Source of the DNA: Straminergon stramineum
Taxonomy: Eukaryota > Streptophyta > Bryopsida > Hypnales > Calliergonaceae
Assembly: GCA_963920665.1 (NCBI GenBank)
Contig: OY987264.1
Coordinates: forward strand, 30,732,906 to 30,796,905
Reading direction: 5' to 3'
Length of the DNA stretch: 64,000 bases
This document shows positions 1-12,188 of the stretch, piece after piece (position 1 is the stretch's first letter; each line of letters begins with the position of its first letter). The position numbers and the translations under genes are program-made. The notes beneath the pieces were generated by a model. It was not told where the DNA came from. It saw nothing but the letters and a program-made list of their open reading frames with translations, and did no database searches.

Positions 1-1526
1 CGAAACTCCAGGATGACTGGTAGTTTCGATCTGTGAGGACGCGAGATGATTCTTCTGTTTAGAGATGGGTTTAACGCTATTGTGGCAGAATGTTCTGCCG
101 GTCAACGTTGTCATGTTTCCGAAAGCAAGACGCCTGCATGGGTAATTATCAGAGGTTGCAGAGTTATCAAGCGATTATTTTTACGCTGATACCGCACTCC
201 ATCCTCTGAATTCACACGCTTAGCAAGGATCAGTTGTTAACCGATCTCTGCCTCTCTGCCCCTCGTAGGAGCGGGATTAGAGCATAATTTCGGATACATG
301 AATTTGTGGAGAGATTTTTTGAGATGAGATACTGTATTCGGTTCTTAGATTTTTTCGATAATCCTTGATCATCAGCCAATTTCAGTACCACATGAATGAG
401 CTTGGAACGCGACACCTCGTCCTTGACCACACGTGATTATATGTCTTCTCTCAGCTAGGGCAGAGAATTCTTTTTTAGGGTAATTCTTGGACCGTCCACA
501 TTTTCCATTTAAGGTGTTGTTTAAGCGCTCTTAATCTCAATCAATCATTCTTCTTGTCATTACTGTTCTGGAATTGTAACAGACAATATGTTTATGGAGG
601 ACATAAAGTAAGTTGGGTGATAGATTTCCGAGGCTTTGATCTCAAGCTACTTGTGTCGGTCCTTGAATTGGTAAGAGACGACTGTTTGTCACACCTGCGT
701 TCCTTTTTATCGGGTCCACCTTTTTTTGGTCTCTCTGCTTTACTAGTAATTGTTACATTACTATCAGCTCTTTGGGGTGTCACTCGCATTTCTCTCTTCT
801 TACCACCTTGCAAGTCATTTGTTTTATGTTTATCCTTCCAAATGAAGTCATCTCGATCCTCAATATTCACGTGCTTAACACACCGTTGGTTTTGTGCAAA
901 TCCTTCATTTAGTTGAAAATGCATAATGTCTTCAAGCTAGTTGGATGTAGTGTCTAGATGCTAATTTTCTTAACCCCCTAGAGTAGACCGATCCTTTTCT
1001 TCTTAATTCATAGTTCTCTTATGTTTCGGCAGGAATCTGGGATCTTCATTAGTCTTTCGATCGTGCTTTAGTACACAGAAAGTGTCATGCACTTTCGTTG
1101 TTTTGCACTTTAGTCTTCATGTATCGTTGTTGTGTTATGAATCAAGGGTGGCAAGACGCAAAGAGTCGTTATCAAAGCTGGGTTACTTGATAATTGATAT
1201 GAAACGGCTACTGAATGTGTGTTTATGTAGTCGTATGTATTTTAAGCTCTTGTCTAGCAATATTTCACTCGGTTGCATTCTTGATGCACCGATTCATCCT
1301 CTTCTCCTTTTACTCAGTTATTGTACTGGCTTCCTGGTAGGAACTGTTGTTTGACTTGTCATTAATAGCACATTAATTGAAATTCCTCATTCAGTGGTAA
1401 GTGTAAGCAGTAGAGTTTTTGTTGATTTTCAAGAGTTCATTTTATGCTGTTTCTGGTGGCTTTATTGTTACAGCATTGAGTTTGCAAGTAGATACACTAT
1501 TGGACAGACTGTAGTTTTCTGGCACT
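1..1526 (+). other. Upstream region and probable 5' leader intron of the coiled-coil gene
   Basis: No protein domain is recognisable here. A good 3' splice site (pyrimidine-rich, ending at 1474) sits 52 bases before the ATG at 1527, so the coiled-coil gene probably has at least one upstream non-coding exon within or before this stretch. The short ORFs between 230 and 1354 have no recognisable features and look like chance. Confidence 0.4.
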
Positions 1527-3263
1527 ATGTTGCTGAGAAGTCCTGCTTGGAAAGCGCAGGTTCCTGAAGTGAAGCAGACTCTAGAAGGCAGTGCTGTGAA
1601 GGGAACTGAAGGGCCGACGTTGCAAAAAGGCCTGGATGCTATTGCTTCCTCCCTGAGTCTTCTAGGTGATACACTTGGAACTGCCATCGAGGTATGCCGT
1701 CAAATAACTGATTTCCAGGACTCGTATTTAATCAACGATTGGCATAAATGTTCGAAATTATGAAAGATAAAACTGCTAATAATCAGACCCCTGTAATTGG
1801 ATTCTGAAATGGCAAGTGACAGAGCTATTTGCAGTAGACGTGAAAACAATACGAATCAGGATCCAGTCTACTTGATGGAATTTGGCGGCCTGTAATTGCA
1901 GTTGCTGATCTGTGTAGTTCTGATGAATCTCTTTTCATGTTGTATTCAACGTTCAATTCTATCTGGCGGGTGGTGTGCTTTTACAATTTTTAACATTTGT
2001 TCCAACCATTTTCTTGATGCAGGAAGGGTTGAATATGGTGGAATCAAAAGCCACAGAAATTCTGACTCCAGAACCGCGAAGTAGTATTTTGCGAAAAAGT
2101 GTGCCTCTTTGGAAGAAGTCGCCTTCTATCAGTCCCTCTGCTTCTTTGCGAGGCTCAGTCGAGAAACCGGCTGGGACTGGTAAACCAGACGATACGGGCC
2201 TATCTGGAGACGTGCAACTGAAAGCTTCTCGTGATGTATGATATGAATTTCTTTCCTAGCAATATTTAGAGCATTTAAACCTTTTAGCTTTCTCTGAAAT
2301 TGACTGCTTTTAGTCTAAATTGCCGCCCTTGTTTAAATAGAACGTAGTGACAGGGTTATGGGGCGATGTATTTAGTCCGTCTTGGGAGTTCTTTGAAAAC
2401 GAAGTTAAAGCTCAATTCTGTGTTTGTTTAATCAGTTTGGGTTATATCAGTCTTTGTTTGGATGTGGGAGCGGGTTGACCACAAGCTTGTGCATTGTTTA
2501 CCTCTATTTTACATTCATGCTTATTGTAGATGCAGTGAAGGATCAAATTAGCAGTTAACAGGAGAATTGAGCATAGATTTAGATATCAGGTCAAACTGAG
2601 TTAAGCTTGGACTCAGAAATCAGTGTCACTAAACCTCATGTTTGAAATTCTGGCCTTTGCTTGCTCTCAGGTAGCAATGGCTATGGCATCGAAGGCGAAG
2701 ATGTTGTTAAGGGAATTGAAGACTGTAAGGGGGGATCTGACGTTTCTAAGAGATCGCTGTTCCCAGCTTGAGGAAGAGAACCGGAGGCTTCGTGAGAGTG
2801 TGGTTAAGGGAACAAGACCAGATGAGGATGACCTGGTAAAATTTTCGGTTTATTTTACTTCTGGTGATAGACAAATTGTCTGGTATCGGGTTCTTCTTAA
2901 GCAATTCTTGAGACACATGGTTCTGTCACTGTATGCTGGTACATCTTTTATTCGTATCTGAAGTCCTCACGTCATTCTTGGATTTCTGAAGCTGACCTGA
3001 ATCATAATCTTCTACTGGCCTCTTCTTCTTTTTTGTAGGTGAGGCTTCAACTTGAGACCTTGCTCGCTGAGAAACAGCGTTTGCAGCAAGAGAATGCAAA
3101 TTATGCAAGGGAGAACCAGTTTTTGCATGAAGTCGTGGAGTATCACCAGATTGAGTTCAATGAAGACGAGTTAAGCGTTGATGGGCCAGATGTTGGTTTG
3201 GACATGAATGATGAAGAAGTTGACCAGATGGTAACAATGGCAGTCCCCAAGAAGAGGACCTAA
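1527..3263 (+). CDS. Conserved plant coiled-coil protein (four coding exons)
   Basis: Coding exons are 1527-1691, 2023-2235, 2671-2835 and 3039-3263; all introns are GT-AG and phase 0, giving 255 aa. The N-terminal half (about residues 1-125) is Ser/Pro-rich with a basic stretch ([14 protein letters not shown]). Residues about 130-220 form a coiled coil: [15 protein letters not shown], then [12 protein letters not shown], then [19 protein letters not shown]. An acidic tail follows and the protein ends in the basic PKKRT. Land plants have a small family with this coiled-coil core ([34 protein letters not shown]-like); its biochemical role is not known to me. The ATG at 1527 is the first one after a splice acceptor at 1474, so the start is probable rather than certain. 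No signal peptide or membrane segment is visible; a cytosolic or nuclear scaffold is a guess. Confidence 0.85.
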
Positions 3264-3736
3264 GAGAATAAATACTAATTCTTTTTTTTAAATCTGCTCT
3301 CTGAATGATGTAAAACAGCAAATGACCTTGCTCAAGTCGACTCAGATTCCTCCCGATCTAAACTTCATGGTTAACAGATATTACTAACTCGTGATATGTG
3401 GCAGCCGAGGATTTTTCTGTTGAGATTTAGCAATCAAGTAATCTTTACTAGTTTACAGCACCTGAGGGATGATTAATTGTAAAAACTGATGAAAGGGCTC
3501 ATAGAGTCTATTATAATATTCTTCTGGGTTTGAATGTATAATTGTACCATAAAAAGCTTAACCCGGAAAACACCTGTGAGGATCTTCAGGTGTTTGTCAG
3601 AGGTGTCCCATGATTTATTGAACAATCCAATTGAATCTTGTCTTGTCTTGTCTTTTCCTCTTGTACCTTGAAATTAATTTGAAGTCATGTGCTTCAATAG
3701 TTTTGCTTTTAAAAAAATATTTTTACACTTAATCCC
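3264..3736. other. 3' UTR and intergenic DNA
   Basis: AT-rich sequence after the TAA at 3261-3263, presumably including the 3' UTR. A short direct repeat of TCTTG units is visible at about 3637-3651. Nothing else is supported. Confidence 0.4.
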
Positions 3737-4390
3737 TTAACCCCTAAATGCCCAAGGCCTGTTTGGAGCCTGTTTGGAGCTTCTTGAAATTTGCTCTAAA
3801 TTGATAAAAAAGACAACATTTTCATAAGTTGTACCAATTTCTTTTGAATTGGAACTGTACAAATTCAAACTAGACGTGTTAGAGATCACATAGGAAAAGA
3901 AAACATAACAATATCACTTCCAGATTGAAAGATTATAATGTTTGATCATGAGGGTGTAAAAACTATGAAAATTTTTCAATTCACTTTTTGCATGTCAATT
4001 CTAAAATGTTGGTCACTAAAACAATGAGGTTATAGGGCCTAGCATGCACAACCCCAATTGATTTATGGTTTTTCAAAATCTATTCTATGATTTTTTGAAA
4101 TGAATTTCTAATGTGATTTTGCCTCCAAGATCTAGTGTATTTGAGGCTCATTTCCAAGAGCCGGCAACACTACGGGAAGTCAAGATTGCATTGGGTATCC
4201 TTGCACAAAATCTTCAATAGAAAAATCATAACCCTTTATTTTTAAGATCAGCTTTTTGATCCTAAAACTAGACTTCAAAAAGAATTCTACAAAAATATAA
4301 ACTAATAATAATAGCAATTTGGTTGGGTTTTACTGAACTTCAAAATTTTCCAAACACCACATTTGGGTGCCTTGGGTATTTAGGGGTTAA
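3737..4390. mobile_element. TTAA-flanked inverted-repeat element, family A (complete copy)
   Basis: The left end reads TTAA then CCCCTAAATGCCCAAGGC from 3741; the right end, ending at 4386, is its reverse complement with one mismatch (GCCTTGGGTATTTAGGGG), followed by TTAA at 4387-4390. The body is 646 bp, AT-rich and non-coding. The terminal inverted repeat is about 18 bp. TTAA is palindromic, so target duplication and terminus cannot be told apart from one copy; comparison with the other copies puts the boundary at TTAA. Non-autonomous (MITE-like). Confidence 0.7.
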
Positions 4391-4963
4391 ACATCCAAAT
4401 TCATCTCCAAAATTTATGATTTGGGAATAATCATTACAAAGCTATTTGGAAGCATATTTTGGAATTGATATACAAATAGAAGTTGTAGATTGTGAGTTGT
4501 AGGTTCCATCTTTATGGTTAGATTCAACAATGCTATCACCAATATTTTTTTATATATTTGGAAGGGAAATTTCAAAAGTCCTTCTAAATTTGATTACAAG
4601 CAAAACATTATCATTTTTTGAATAAAATTTGTTGGAATGGATTTGAAATGAGGTTCTCTTGATGGGGGTGAATTTCTGAAATTTTTGTGTTCTTAACATC
4701 TGTGACCTCATTTTGGGAAATCTCATTTTGAACTAGAGTCAATGCAATTTGGCTTAGCCAATCACTTGACATACTTGCACATTTGTAATTTTAGAAAAAT
4801 ATGTACTCTAGTGACACCAAATCCAAACCTTAAATAGGACAATAAGTTGATGAAGTATCTCCAAAAATTAAAATAACTTTCATCCAAGCAATAAGGAAAA
4901 TGGAACTTTAGTTCCCATCTATTCATTGTCCAAAAATTGGATGTCAGAGCACTTAGGGGTTAA
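4387..4963 (-). mobile_element. TTAA-flanked element, family B, directly abutting the family A copy
   Basis: Read on the minus strand this matches the copies at 29036-29587 and 37545-38127 along nearly its whole length, for example the shared segment around ACATATTTTTCTAAAATTAC. The right end is CTTAGGGG followed by TTAA (4960-4963). At the left the expected CCCC is missing and the element runs straight out of the TTAA that also ends family A (4387-4390). About 570 bp, no coding capacity. Confidence 0.65.
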
Positions 4964-5036
4964 AGACATAGATTGGAGCTTCATAACATCATTTAGCATT
5001 ACTTACGTGGCTTCATGCTTCATGAAGAAAAAAAAT

Positions 5037-5262
5037 TTAACCCTTATAGGATGGATTGGTGATTGAAGAAATCATGCTATTTGCTACCAAAATCCAATAG
5101 CACTCATTGCAAGTCAAACTATCAATGTATAATACTTCCTATTTTCATACAAAATTCTAAGGATGAATAGTTGGATTTTAGTCCTACATGGAAAGATTCT
5201 GTCATTCATTGGCCTCAAAATTGACATGGTGTCTTGTAAAGGTGAAATTAGTGTAAGGTTAA
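5037..5262. mobile_element. Small TTAA-flanked element, family D (diverged single copy)
   Basis: Starts TTAA-CCCTTATAGGATGG at 5037 and ends AAGG-TTAA at 5259-5262, a 218 bp body. It aligns with the tandem dimer at 63469-63913 (shared GGATGGATTGGTG start and the AAAATTC-AAGGATGAATAGTTG core), showing that this is a dispersed family. Confidence 0.55.
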
Positions 5263-5271
5263 CAAAATATC

Positions 5272-5470
5272 ATGTTATACTAGTTTTCTAGAGAAAAAAT
5301 GTAGTGATACTAATATGCCCTTGCCAATGGGATATCTTCTTATACCAATTTTCTGTGGAGAAAAAATGTAGTGTCACTAATTTTTTACCCTTGCTAATGG
5401 GATATCTTCTTATACCAATTTTCCGGGAAGAAAAAATGTAGTATCACTAATTTTTTACCCTTGCCAATGG
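5272..5470. repeat. Tandem repeat, 70 bp period, nearly three copies
   Basis: Units at 5331-5400 and 5401-5470 are near-identical; a diverged, slightly shorter unit precedes them at about 5272-5330. Each carries GAGAAAAAATGTAGT and ends in a CCCTTGCCAATGGG-like block. Confidence 0.85.
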
Positions 5471-6287
5471 GGTGTAGAGATGAAGATCTATTGCATTGAT
5501 GTATTGATGTAGACACTTCATTCTAAAGATTTGTCTCTTATGTAAGATCACATGATTGTGTTACAAATTCAACTACCCAAAATTAAAAAGTGCTCTTTCT
5601 CTCTTTTTCTTTTCATTTCATTGGCAAAAATTGTTATATTAACTCTGGAATATTTGGGATCATTTGGCTATAATATATGATCTAATAATATCACATTGCT
5701 AATGTATTATGTTTTATCCAATTGATAACCATATAAGAAACTCTAAGGAATTTCATACAATACAACAAAAGAATGTACTATTCTATTTACTATACTGGTA
5801 TTTGTACAATTGTATTCTTATTTTTTGTGTATTCACTTCGACGTATATTTGATCTTCACAAGCCACTAAGAAATCTTATAAAAACTATAGATGTACTTAT
5901 GTACTATTAAATATGTAGTTCATCATTTTTTGAATTTTGCATTGTAATTAATTAATTAATTAGTTAATTGAGGTTTTCAAAAATAATTAAAGATCTTCCT
6001 AAAACCATTTTTTGAAGCATTTAATTTCTTATATATATTTCAAAAATCTAAATTTTAATATACTTTAAACAACTATTATTTTGTAGATTTCTACACTCTT
6101 GTGAACAACTATTTATTTTAATTCTATTTGGAAAGAATGACACATTCAAATTTGAATCACATTCATTTGTAGAAAAAAGAAAACTTCATTTTTATAATTT
6201 ACAAGAATTTTGATTTATTTTAATTCATTTTGATGAAAATTCTGAAAATGAAAATTTAAGTGATTAATCAAATTGTTCAAACTTCAA
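5471..6287. other. AT-rich intergenic DNA
   Basis: Between the tandem repeat and the cyclophilin stop codon. Only simple AT-rich sequence (for example TAATTAATTAATTAATTAG near 5946) is visible; it should include the cyclophilin 3' UTR. Confidence 0.4.
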
Positions 6288-8393
6288 TTACATTACACTA
6301 CATGGTGAAACTTGAAAGCCACAATCACCAACTAATGGTTTTGTAGGAATTTTTGCTCCAATAGGCAATTCTTGGCCTTCCCAAGGATCTTCTATTACCT
6401 CCACTACAAACCTAAATAAGGTAATTGTCAATTTTTAATGGCTTTCAATTGATGTTTGATAAAGATATAAACATGTATTCGTTATGCTATTTTAAATTGG
6501 AAATTTGACATAATTTTATATCAAAAAATATATTTCTAAGACTTCAAGTACGTATAATATACATCACAATCAAGCTCATTTTTATGCAACATGTAAACAA
6601 TTGTTTTGACTCTTTATTTTAACCAAATTTTGAAAATAAAGTTTTATTTTTTTGAAATTGAAATTTTCTTTTCAAAAATATAATATATTATACAATATAT
6701 TAGATCCAAAATTAATGAAGAATTTTAAAATAATATGCAAAAAATACAATAATAATCTTGAAAAATTAAAGGATTGTTTAATGTTGATCTTGTAAGAATT
6801 AAAAAAAAATTAGAATACAAGATATTTCGTACAATTTTATAGGAACGATAGGTTTTGTTGCCTTAATTTTCACTCGTTGCATTGCATCAAGTATTGGGAA
6901 GCAATGCTCCTTCACTTGTCCAAATATAGTGTGTTTGCCATCCAGATGAGGGCTCTATCAAAAATTCAAAATATAGATATTATTATAATTTAATAATATT
7001 AAAAAAAATCATATTTATTAAAAAATAATGAGACATAGATATAAAGTTTTTAAATTTCTATTTTTATAATCTCCAACCAAAAATTTAAAGATATTTTATA
7101 AATGGAAAACTAAGATATTTTGTATTATTAATAGTACATAGTAATGAAAAACTAACTGGTTCAAATAAAATAAAAAATTGTGAGGTGTTTGTATTTCGTC
7201 CAGAGTTTGCCATTGAAACAATTCCTTTTCGATCATGGCTATGTTTTGCACTCATTTCATCACAAAACTTTGTACCATATATTGATTCACCTCCTCTTCC
7301 CGTACCTAGTTAAAACTTTTTAGTTTTACTAAAATTCTAGTGATTGTCAAATGCAACTAATGAGTTTTTGAAATATGCAACTATTGTCATACAATCATTA
7401 ATTAACACCATGATTCTTACCAACCCATAATTTGATTAATCAATATTTACTATTTCATAACAATTAATCAATCGTAAAGCGATGCAAAAATTGACTTTAG
7501 TTCACCATCTTTAAGCATATTCAGTTTGAATGGCATTATTTTATAGCAACATGCTATTACTACTCTATCTATAAAGTCATTCATATATGCCTAAGATATA
7601 TGGATGCAATTTATATACAAAACCCAAAATGACAATCAACACTACCATATACTAAAAATCTATTAATTTTGAAAATAAAATTCTAATAAGATATTTTATT
7701 AAAAAAATAGAACAATTCCATCTTCTTAACAAAATGCATGTTTCAAATGCATCTTTTACTTATTTCAAAATTGAAATGCAATGATGTAAGCTTGAATTTG
7801 ATGAATGGTTATTATAAAAATTATCTAGGTAAGAGAAAAAGTAATTTTGTTATTCTATGACATTTACTATGTGAATATATATGAAATGAACTCAATAATT
7901 TTCAATTCTTGTCAATATGGTAAGCTCATATCTTAAGGAATGTAACCTGATGGATCTCCAGCTTGACACATGAAATGTGGAATTACTTTCTGCATTGTAG
8001 AAATCAATGTGGATTAAACTTTCATATAATTTCTTACCACTAAGTACATACAATTTTAAATTAAAAAGATATATAATTGAATTGAAAGTCTATTAGTATT
8101 AAATATTAGTATATTACTTTCATTATCAATTCAAGTAATTTTAGAAAAAAATTGTACATGGAAAGTGGTACCATCATAATAACCTGCCTTACATAATTCC
8201 AAAAAGTTCCTACAAGTCCTATATATTTTATACATAATCTAGGTTAGTTTTTGGTATTAACATCGATGAACACCATTTCTTTGATCTATAAGATGTATAT
8301 ATATTTACCTAAAATTAAATCTTACTTTGTTGTGTCTTTGACAAATAATACAATCTCAAGGGTGCCATGTGTACATTGTAATGCTACAGCCAT
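6288..8393 (-). CDS. Cyclophilin-type peptidyl-prolyl isomerase (six exons)
   Basis: I assembled this gene from six exons on the minus strand: 8393-8326, 8218-8158, 7989-7947, 7305-7157, 6954-6833 and 6411-6288. Every junction is GT-AG and every phase matches, giving 188 aa. The domain starts [17 protein letters not shown] and continues with [55 protein letters not shown] and [12 protein letters not shown]. This is a single-domain cyclophilin of the PPIL1/PPIL3-like kind, which accelerates proline cis-trans isomerisation, often in the spliceosome. Active-site positions F, M and Q (FMCQ), MAN and GKH are kept, but the usual Arg of FHRVIP is Lys and the usual Trp before LDGKH is His, so activity may be altered. 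The tail after residue about 145 ([15 protein letters not shown]) is not one I recognise and its exon is the least certain. Introns are 107-641 bp and codons strongly prefer A/T. Confidence 0.85.
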
Positions 8394-11300
8394 GTGATCT
8401 GTTGTTTTTTTCAAATTTTGCAAGGGTCTAAATTATAGAAGCTCTTTACCATGATTTCATATATACAAATATTATCATTCAAGCTTTTAAGAACACACAA
8501 TAGTCAAAGCAACACTACTCCAAAATATTGTTGAATGATTGCACATCATGCATATTCTCTCATAAACATTCATATTTTTTTATAGATTATGAAAGTTATT
8601 TATATTGTTAGTCAAGTTGCTAGATTAAATCACCTAATTCTTTATATTTTTCAATTTTGATTTTATTTGATCTATTAAAAAAAGGGATGATATTTGTCAA
8701 ATTAGGGTTTTCTTTGAAATTTTGCCAATTGATTTTAAAGTAGCATTTACTTTAGATCAATGTCAAGTTTATGCCTTGACATTTATAGGGTCTTTTTGCT
8801 AATTTTTGGGTAGACATAGGATAATTAATTTATGAGCTAACTATCATAACATTTTTTGAAGCAAGACGAATAAAACAATAAAGTAGAGTAGTGGAGCTAC
8901 AATTACTTTATCTACTATTTTTTCTTATTGGATTCATAACTTTGGCAATTTTGAGTTTTGCAAGCACTTTTGTATTTTTTTTCAACCATGATTTGTTAGG
9001 TCTCTATACATTTAAATTCCATAGATTTCTTCTATAATGCATTACACTATCCATTTCTAAAAATGTTCTATAGAATTCTTTCTCGAAGCCTAGATTTGGT
9101 ATAAAATGATTTGAAACTTGAACATCTTCATATTCAATAATTTTCATTTGGTTGTCAAGTGTACAATAGAGAAAAGAAGAGTCCTAGCTTTAACATTTTA
9201 AATATATTTTCTTATGGTTTATTTTTAAAATTATTGATATTTAGGATGTCATTAATTATAGAAGGCACTTTAAAAATTCAATTAGAATCTTTATCTAAAT
9301 TTTTTATTTAATAACATTGGTATTATCAATTATAAACCTAATTGTACAAATGTAATTCAAATTCAAAAAATATAACTTCTATGTATGAAACAACTAGAGC
9401 ATAGATTGTTGTAATGCAAGAATATAGAAATGTAAATTCCATTGAGTTGATGCTTGAATGTCATTACGGTTTAGTGAGAAGGTATGAATGAAAAATTGTG
9501 CATCTAAAAACATGAAGGATGAAATTATGACACAATTTGCCTTTAAAATAAGTGATACCATGTTTACTTCTCCATATAGTTGTTTATAATATATCTTTAT
9601 AATACTTCAAATCAAGAGATGAACTAATGTATTTAGACCTTGAAGGGTTTGTCATATTTTCTTCAAGTCACCGCTTTAGTTAAAAGGAAAAGAAAAACAT
9701 GATGTCTCAACAAAAAAGTGGTTGAAGAATGCATTAACAATGTAGCCAATTCATGATGATATCTAACATATGATTTACTAATGAAATATGACTGCAACAC
9801 TTTTTGTATAAGGACTTATTGGCTTTCTTGGGATATAATTTTTATTTTCATTGGTTCACACAAGCAAAAGTCATGCCATCTAAATTAAAAATAGCCAATC
9901 CTAGGCAAGTGAGGCAACCAAAGAACCCAAAAATACTCAAAATAAATTTTACTGATGACCTTTACATATGAACCAATTTTTGGAGTGACTTCTAGGTTAT
10001 TTTTATTTATGAACATATTTTCCACTTGGCAACTATAGAATCCATTTGAGGCCATAACTCACATAACAAATTTTGAAGATTTAACGGAAATAATAGAATT
10101 TCAAAGTCACACAACTAAATTGAAGCCTTCAAAGAATATAATGTCTTTTCAAGGAACAAATGGGAACTTGAGGGGTTCAATTAATTTTGAGAAACAATTG
10201 ATTGAAAAATTTGGAATCTACCAAAGAAAATGAGAGAGTTGAAAGGATTCTAAAGCAAGCAATGGGACTTGTAAAAACAAGTGGAATGTCGTTTTCGGAA
10301 ACAAAGGATGTAAAAAATTTGTTTGGAATTTTCATTTTTAATAATGAAAGAATTGAAAGTTATTTAAGGCAAAAAGTATATTTACGATAACTAGTGGAAT
10401 GTAGGGTCTACTTTGAAACCAAAGAGTAGAGACCTTTGGGGTTTCTGTATTGACAAATATAAGATTCAACATTGACTCTTTGTCAACTTACACCTCCAAA
10501 ATCCAACATAATGAGTCATAAAAAATTCACTTTAAAAAAAAATTCAATTATTTTGAATTTTTGAATAAAAAGTGAAATGTTTGTATCAAAATGCAATTTA
10601 TGCTCAAAATGGTCAAAAAATCAACATTCCGTAGTTGAGAATCAATTTTTCCAAATTATTTTAGAGAAAATCTGGGCCATGTAGAAGGAAGTTTGACTTT
10701 TGGCCAATGTACAAATATAGTGAAATGAAAAATATAAAATATTATTGTAAAATAAAATATTATATGTATAGTAAGCTTGTCAATTATGACACAAACAAAA
10801 TTCAAATCCTTCTCCACATAAATATAGAAACTTGCATCTTTTGAAATTTGGCATAATCATTAAACGTCATGTTAAGATTCACCTTCAAAAAAAGAATGCA
10901 AAAAGGTTTCTTCATAGAAATTTTATTGCAATCTAAAGGCAATAAAGCTAAAATCGAGTTAAAAATTCCTTGCAACCCTTCAACATACATTGTGTGGTCA
11001 TTGGGCGGTGATACCAAATTTTGTTGTGTGTTTTTTGGATGTGTGGGTAAATGGCAAGTTTACTCTATAAAAATTTTTAAAAATCTTATTGATAGGGCTC
11101 TCAACCTAAACTTGTTGTTTAGGGTCATTGATAGTGGTGAGAGTAGCAAAACTCTTCTAGAAATTTCAATTTTTTTGTCTAGATTATTTTTATGTCTACA
11201 AGGCAAGCCTTTAATTAAAGCATCTTCTTGAAAATATAAATAGAATTCCATCTTAAACTCTATTTAGGCAATGTTCTAAAAACAAATGGTCCATAGTATC

Positions 11301-11834
11301 TAGGTTGATGTATTCTAATTCCATTTTAGAACTATTGAAGATTTTGTTTTCTTTCCATCTAAAGCCTACTTCAATTTGACAATTCTTGAAAAAAAATTGT
11401 TTCCTTACACTCTAAACTCAATTTTGTAATATAAAAAATTGAATTAAAGATCACTGGGGCAAAGATTTTAAGTAAGGAAGATTCAAAATCTAAGAACTGG
11501 TATGTCAAAGTACAAAAAAATGCTATTTTCACTTTTAACACTTAAACAACATTTGAAGCCTTTGTGAGTAGTCTAAAAGGGAATAAAACTTTGACTTTGA
11601 CTTTGCAACATGCCACGTTTCATGTTGAAGGGTGAAACATTCCAAAAAAAATTTGAAAGATACTTCCTATCAAAGATTAACTAGACTAAGGGTCTTGATG
11701 TATCATTTAAGGATTAAACTTTGGTATCTTGCAATCTACATTGTCGAAGTTTTGAAACTTTTTCACATTATTTCAGACTAGTTTTATACTTAAAAGTATG
11801 ATTGAATTTGCAAAAGAATCAATTTTTTCAGTTT
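8394..11834. other. AT-rich intergenic DNA containing part of a dispersed repeat
   Basis: No gene is recognisable. About 10793-11070 is repeated at about 52950-53300. The 120-codon ORF at 10869-11231 lies mostly over this repeat, has no known motif and is not supported as a gene. The cyclophilin promoter should lie just above 8393. Confidence 0.4.
10793..11070 (+). repeat. Dispersed repeat, copy 1
   Basis: Matches about 52950-53300 in the same orientation, beginning with ACAAAATTCAAATCCTTCTC and ending GGCAAGTTTACTCTA. The second copy carries about 60 extra bases near its 3' end. Family unknown. Confidence 0.8.
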
Positions 11835-12016
11835 ATATCACTAGTAGAAAACATTGTTTCCTTCAACAGAATCTAGGTGGCATGTTTTCTTGTTTTCTGC
11901 CCTTGAATGCAAAATCTGCGTTGACAAAAACGCAGATTTTGCGTTCAAGGGCAGAAAACAAGAAAACATGCCACCTAGATTCTGTTGAAGGAAACAATGT
12001 TTTCTACTAGTGATAT
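11835..12016. mobile_element. Near-perfect foldback element with CACTAGTAGAAAA ends (CACTA-like MITE)
   Basis: Two 88-base arms (11835-11922 and 11929-12016) are reverse complements with a single mismatch around a 6-base spacer. The outer ends read ATAT-CACTAGTAGAAAAC and its mirror. CACTAGTAGAAAA resembles termini of plant CACTA (En/Spm) elements. The near-identity of the arms implies recent formation or conversion. RNA from it would form a long hairpin of small-RNA-precursor type. Confidence 0.8.
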
Positions 12017-12188
12017 CTTTGCACTAGAAATGACAGTGTTCGAATAGCTTTTAATGAAATATAGTCAAGGAACTTTTGGGTATGTATATTAGTCAATCTA
12101 CTATAAAACCTATTTTAAGATTAGTATTTAAATGCAATGACTAAACCACAACAAGTTGAATGTCATGAAACAATGTGGAAAAGAAAAA

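Noticed and set aside
10869..11231. 120-codon ORF in the AT-rich region
   Set aside because: No known motif, lies over a dispersed repeat whose second copy breaks the frame, and composition is that of the surrounding non-coding DNA.
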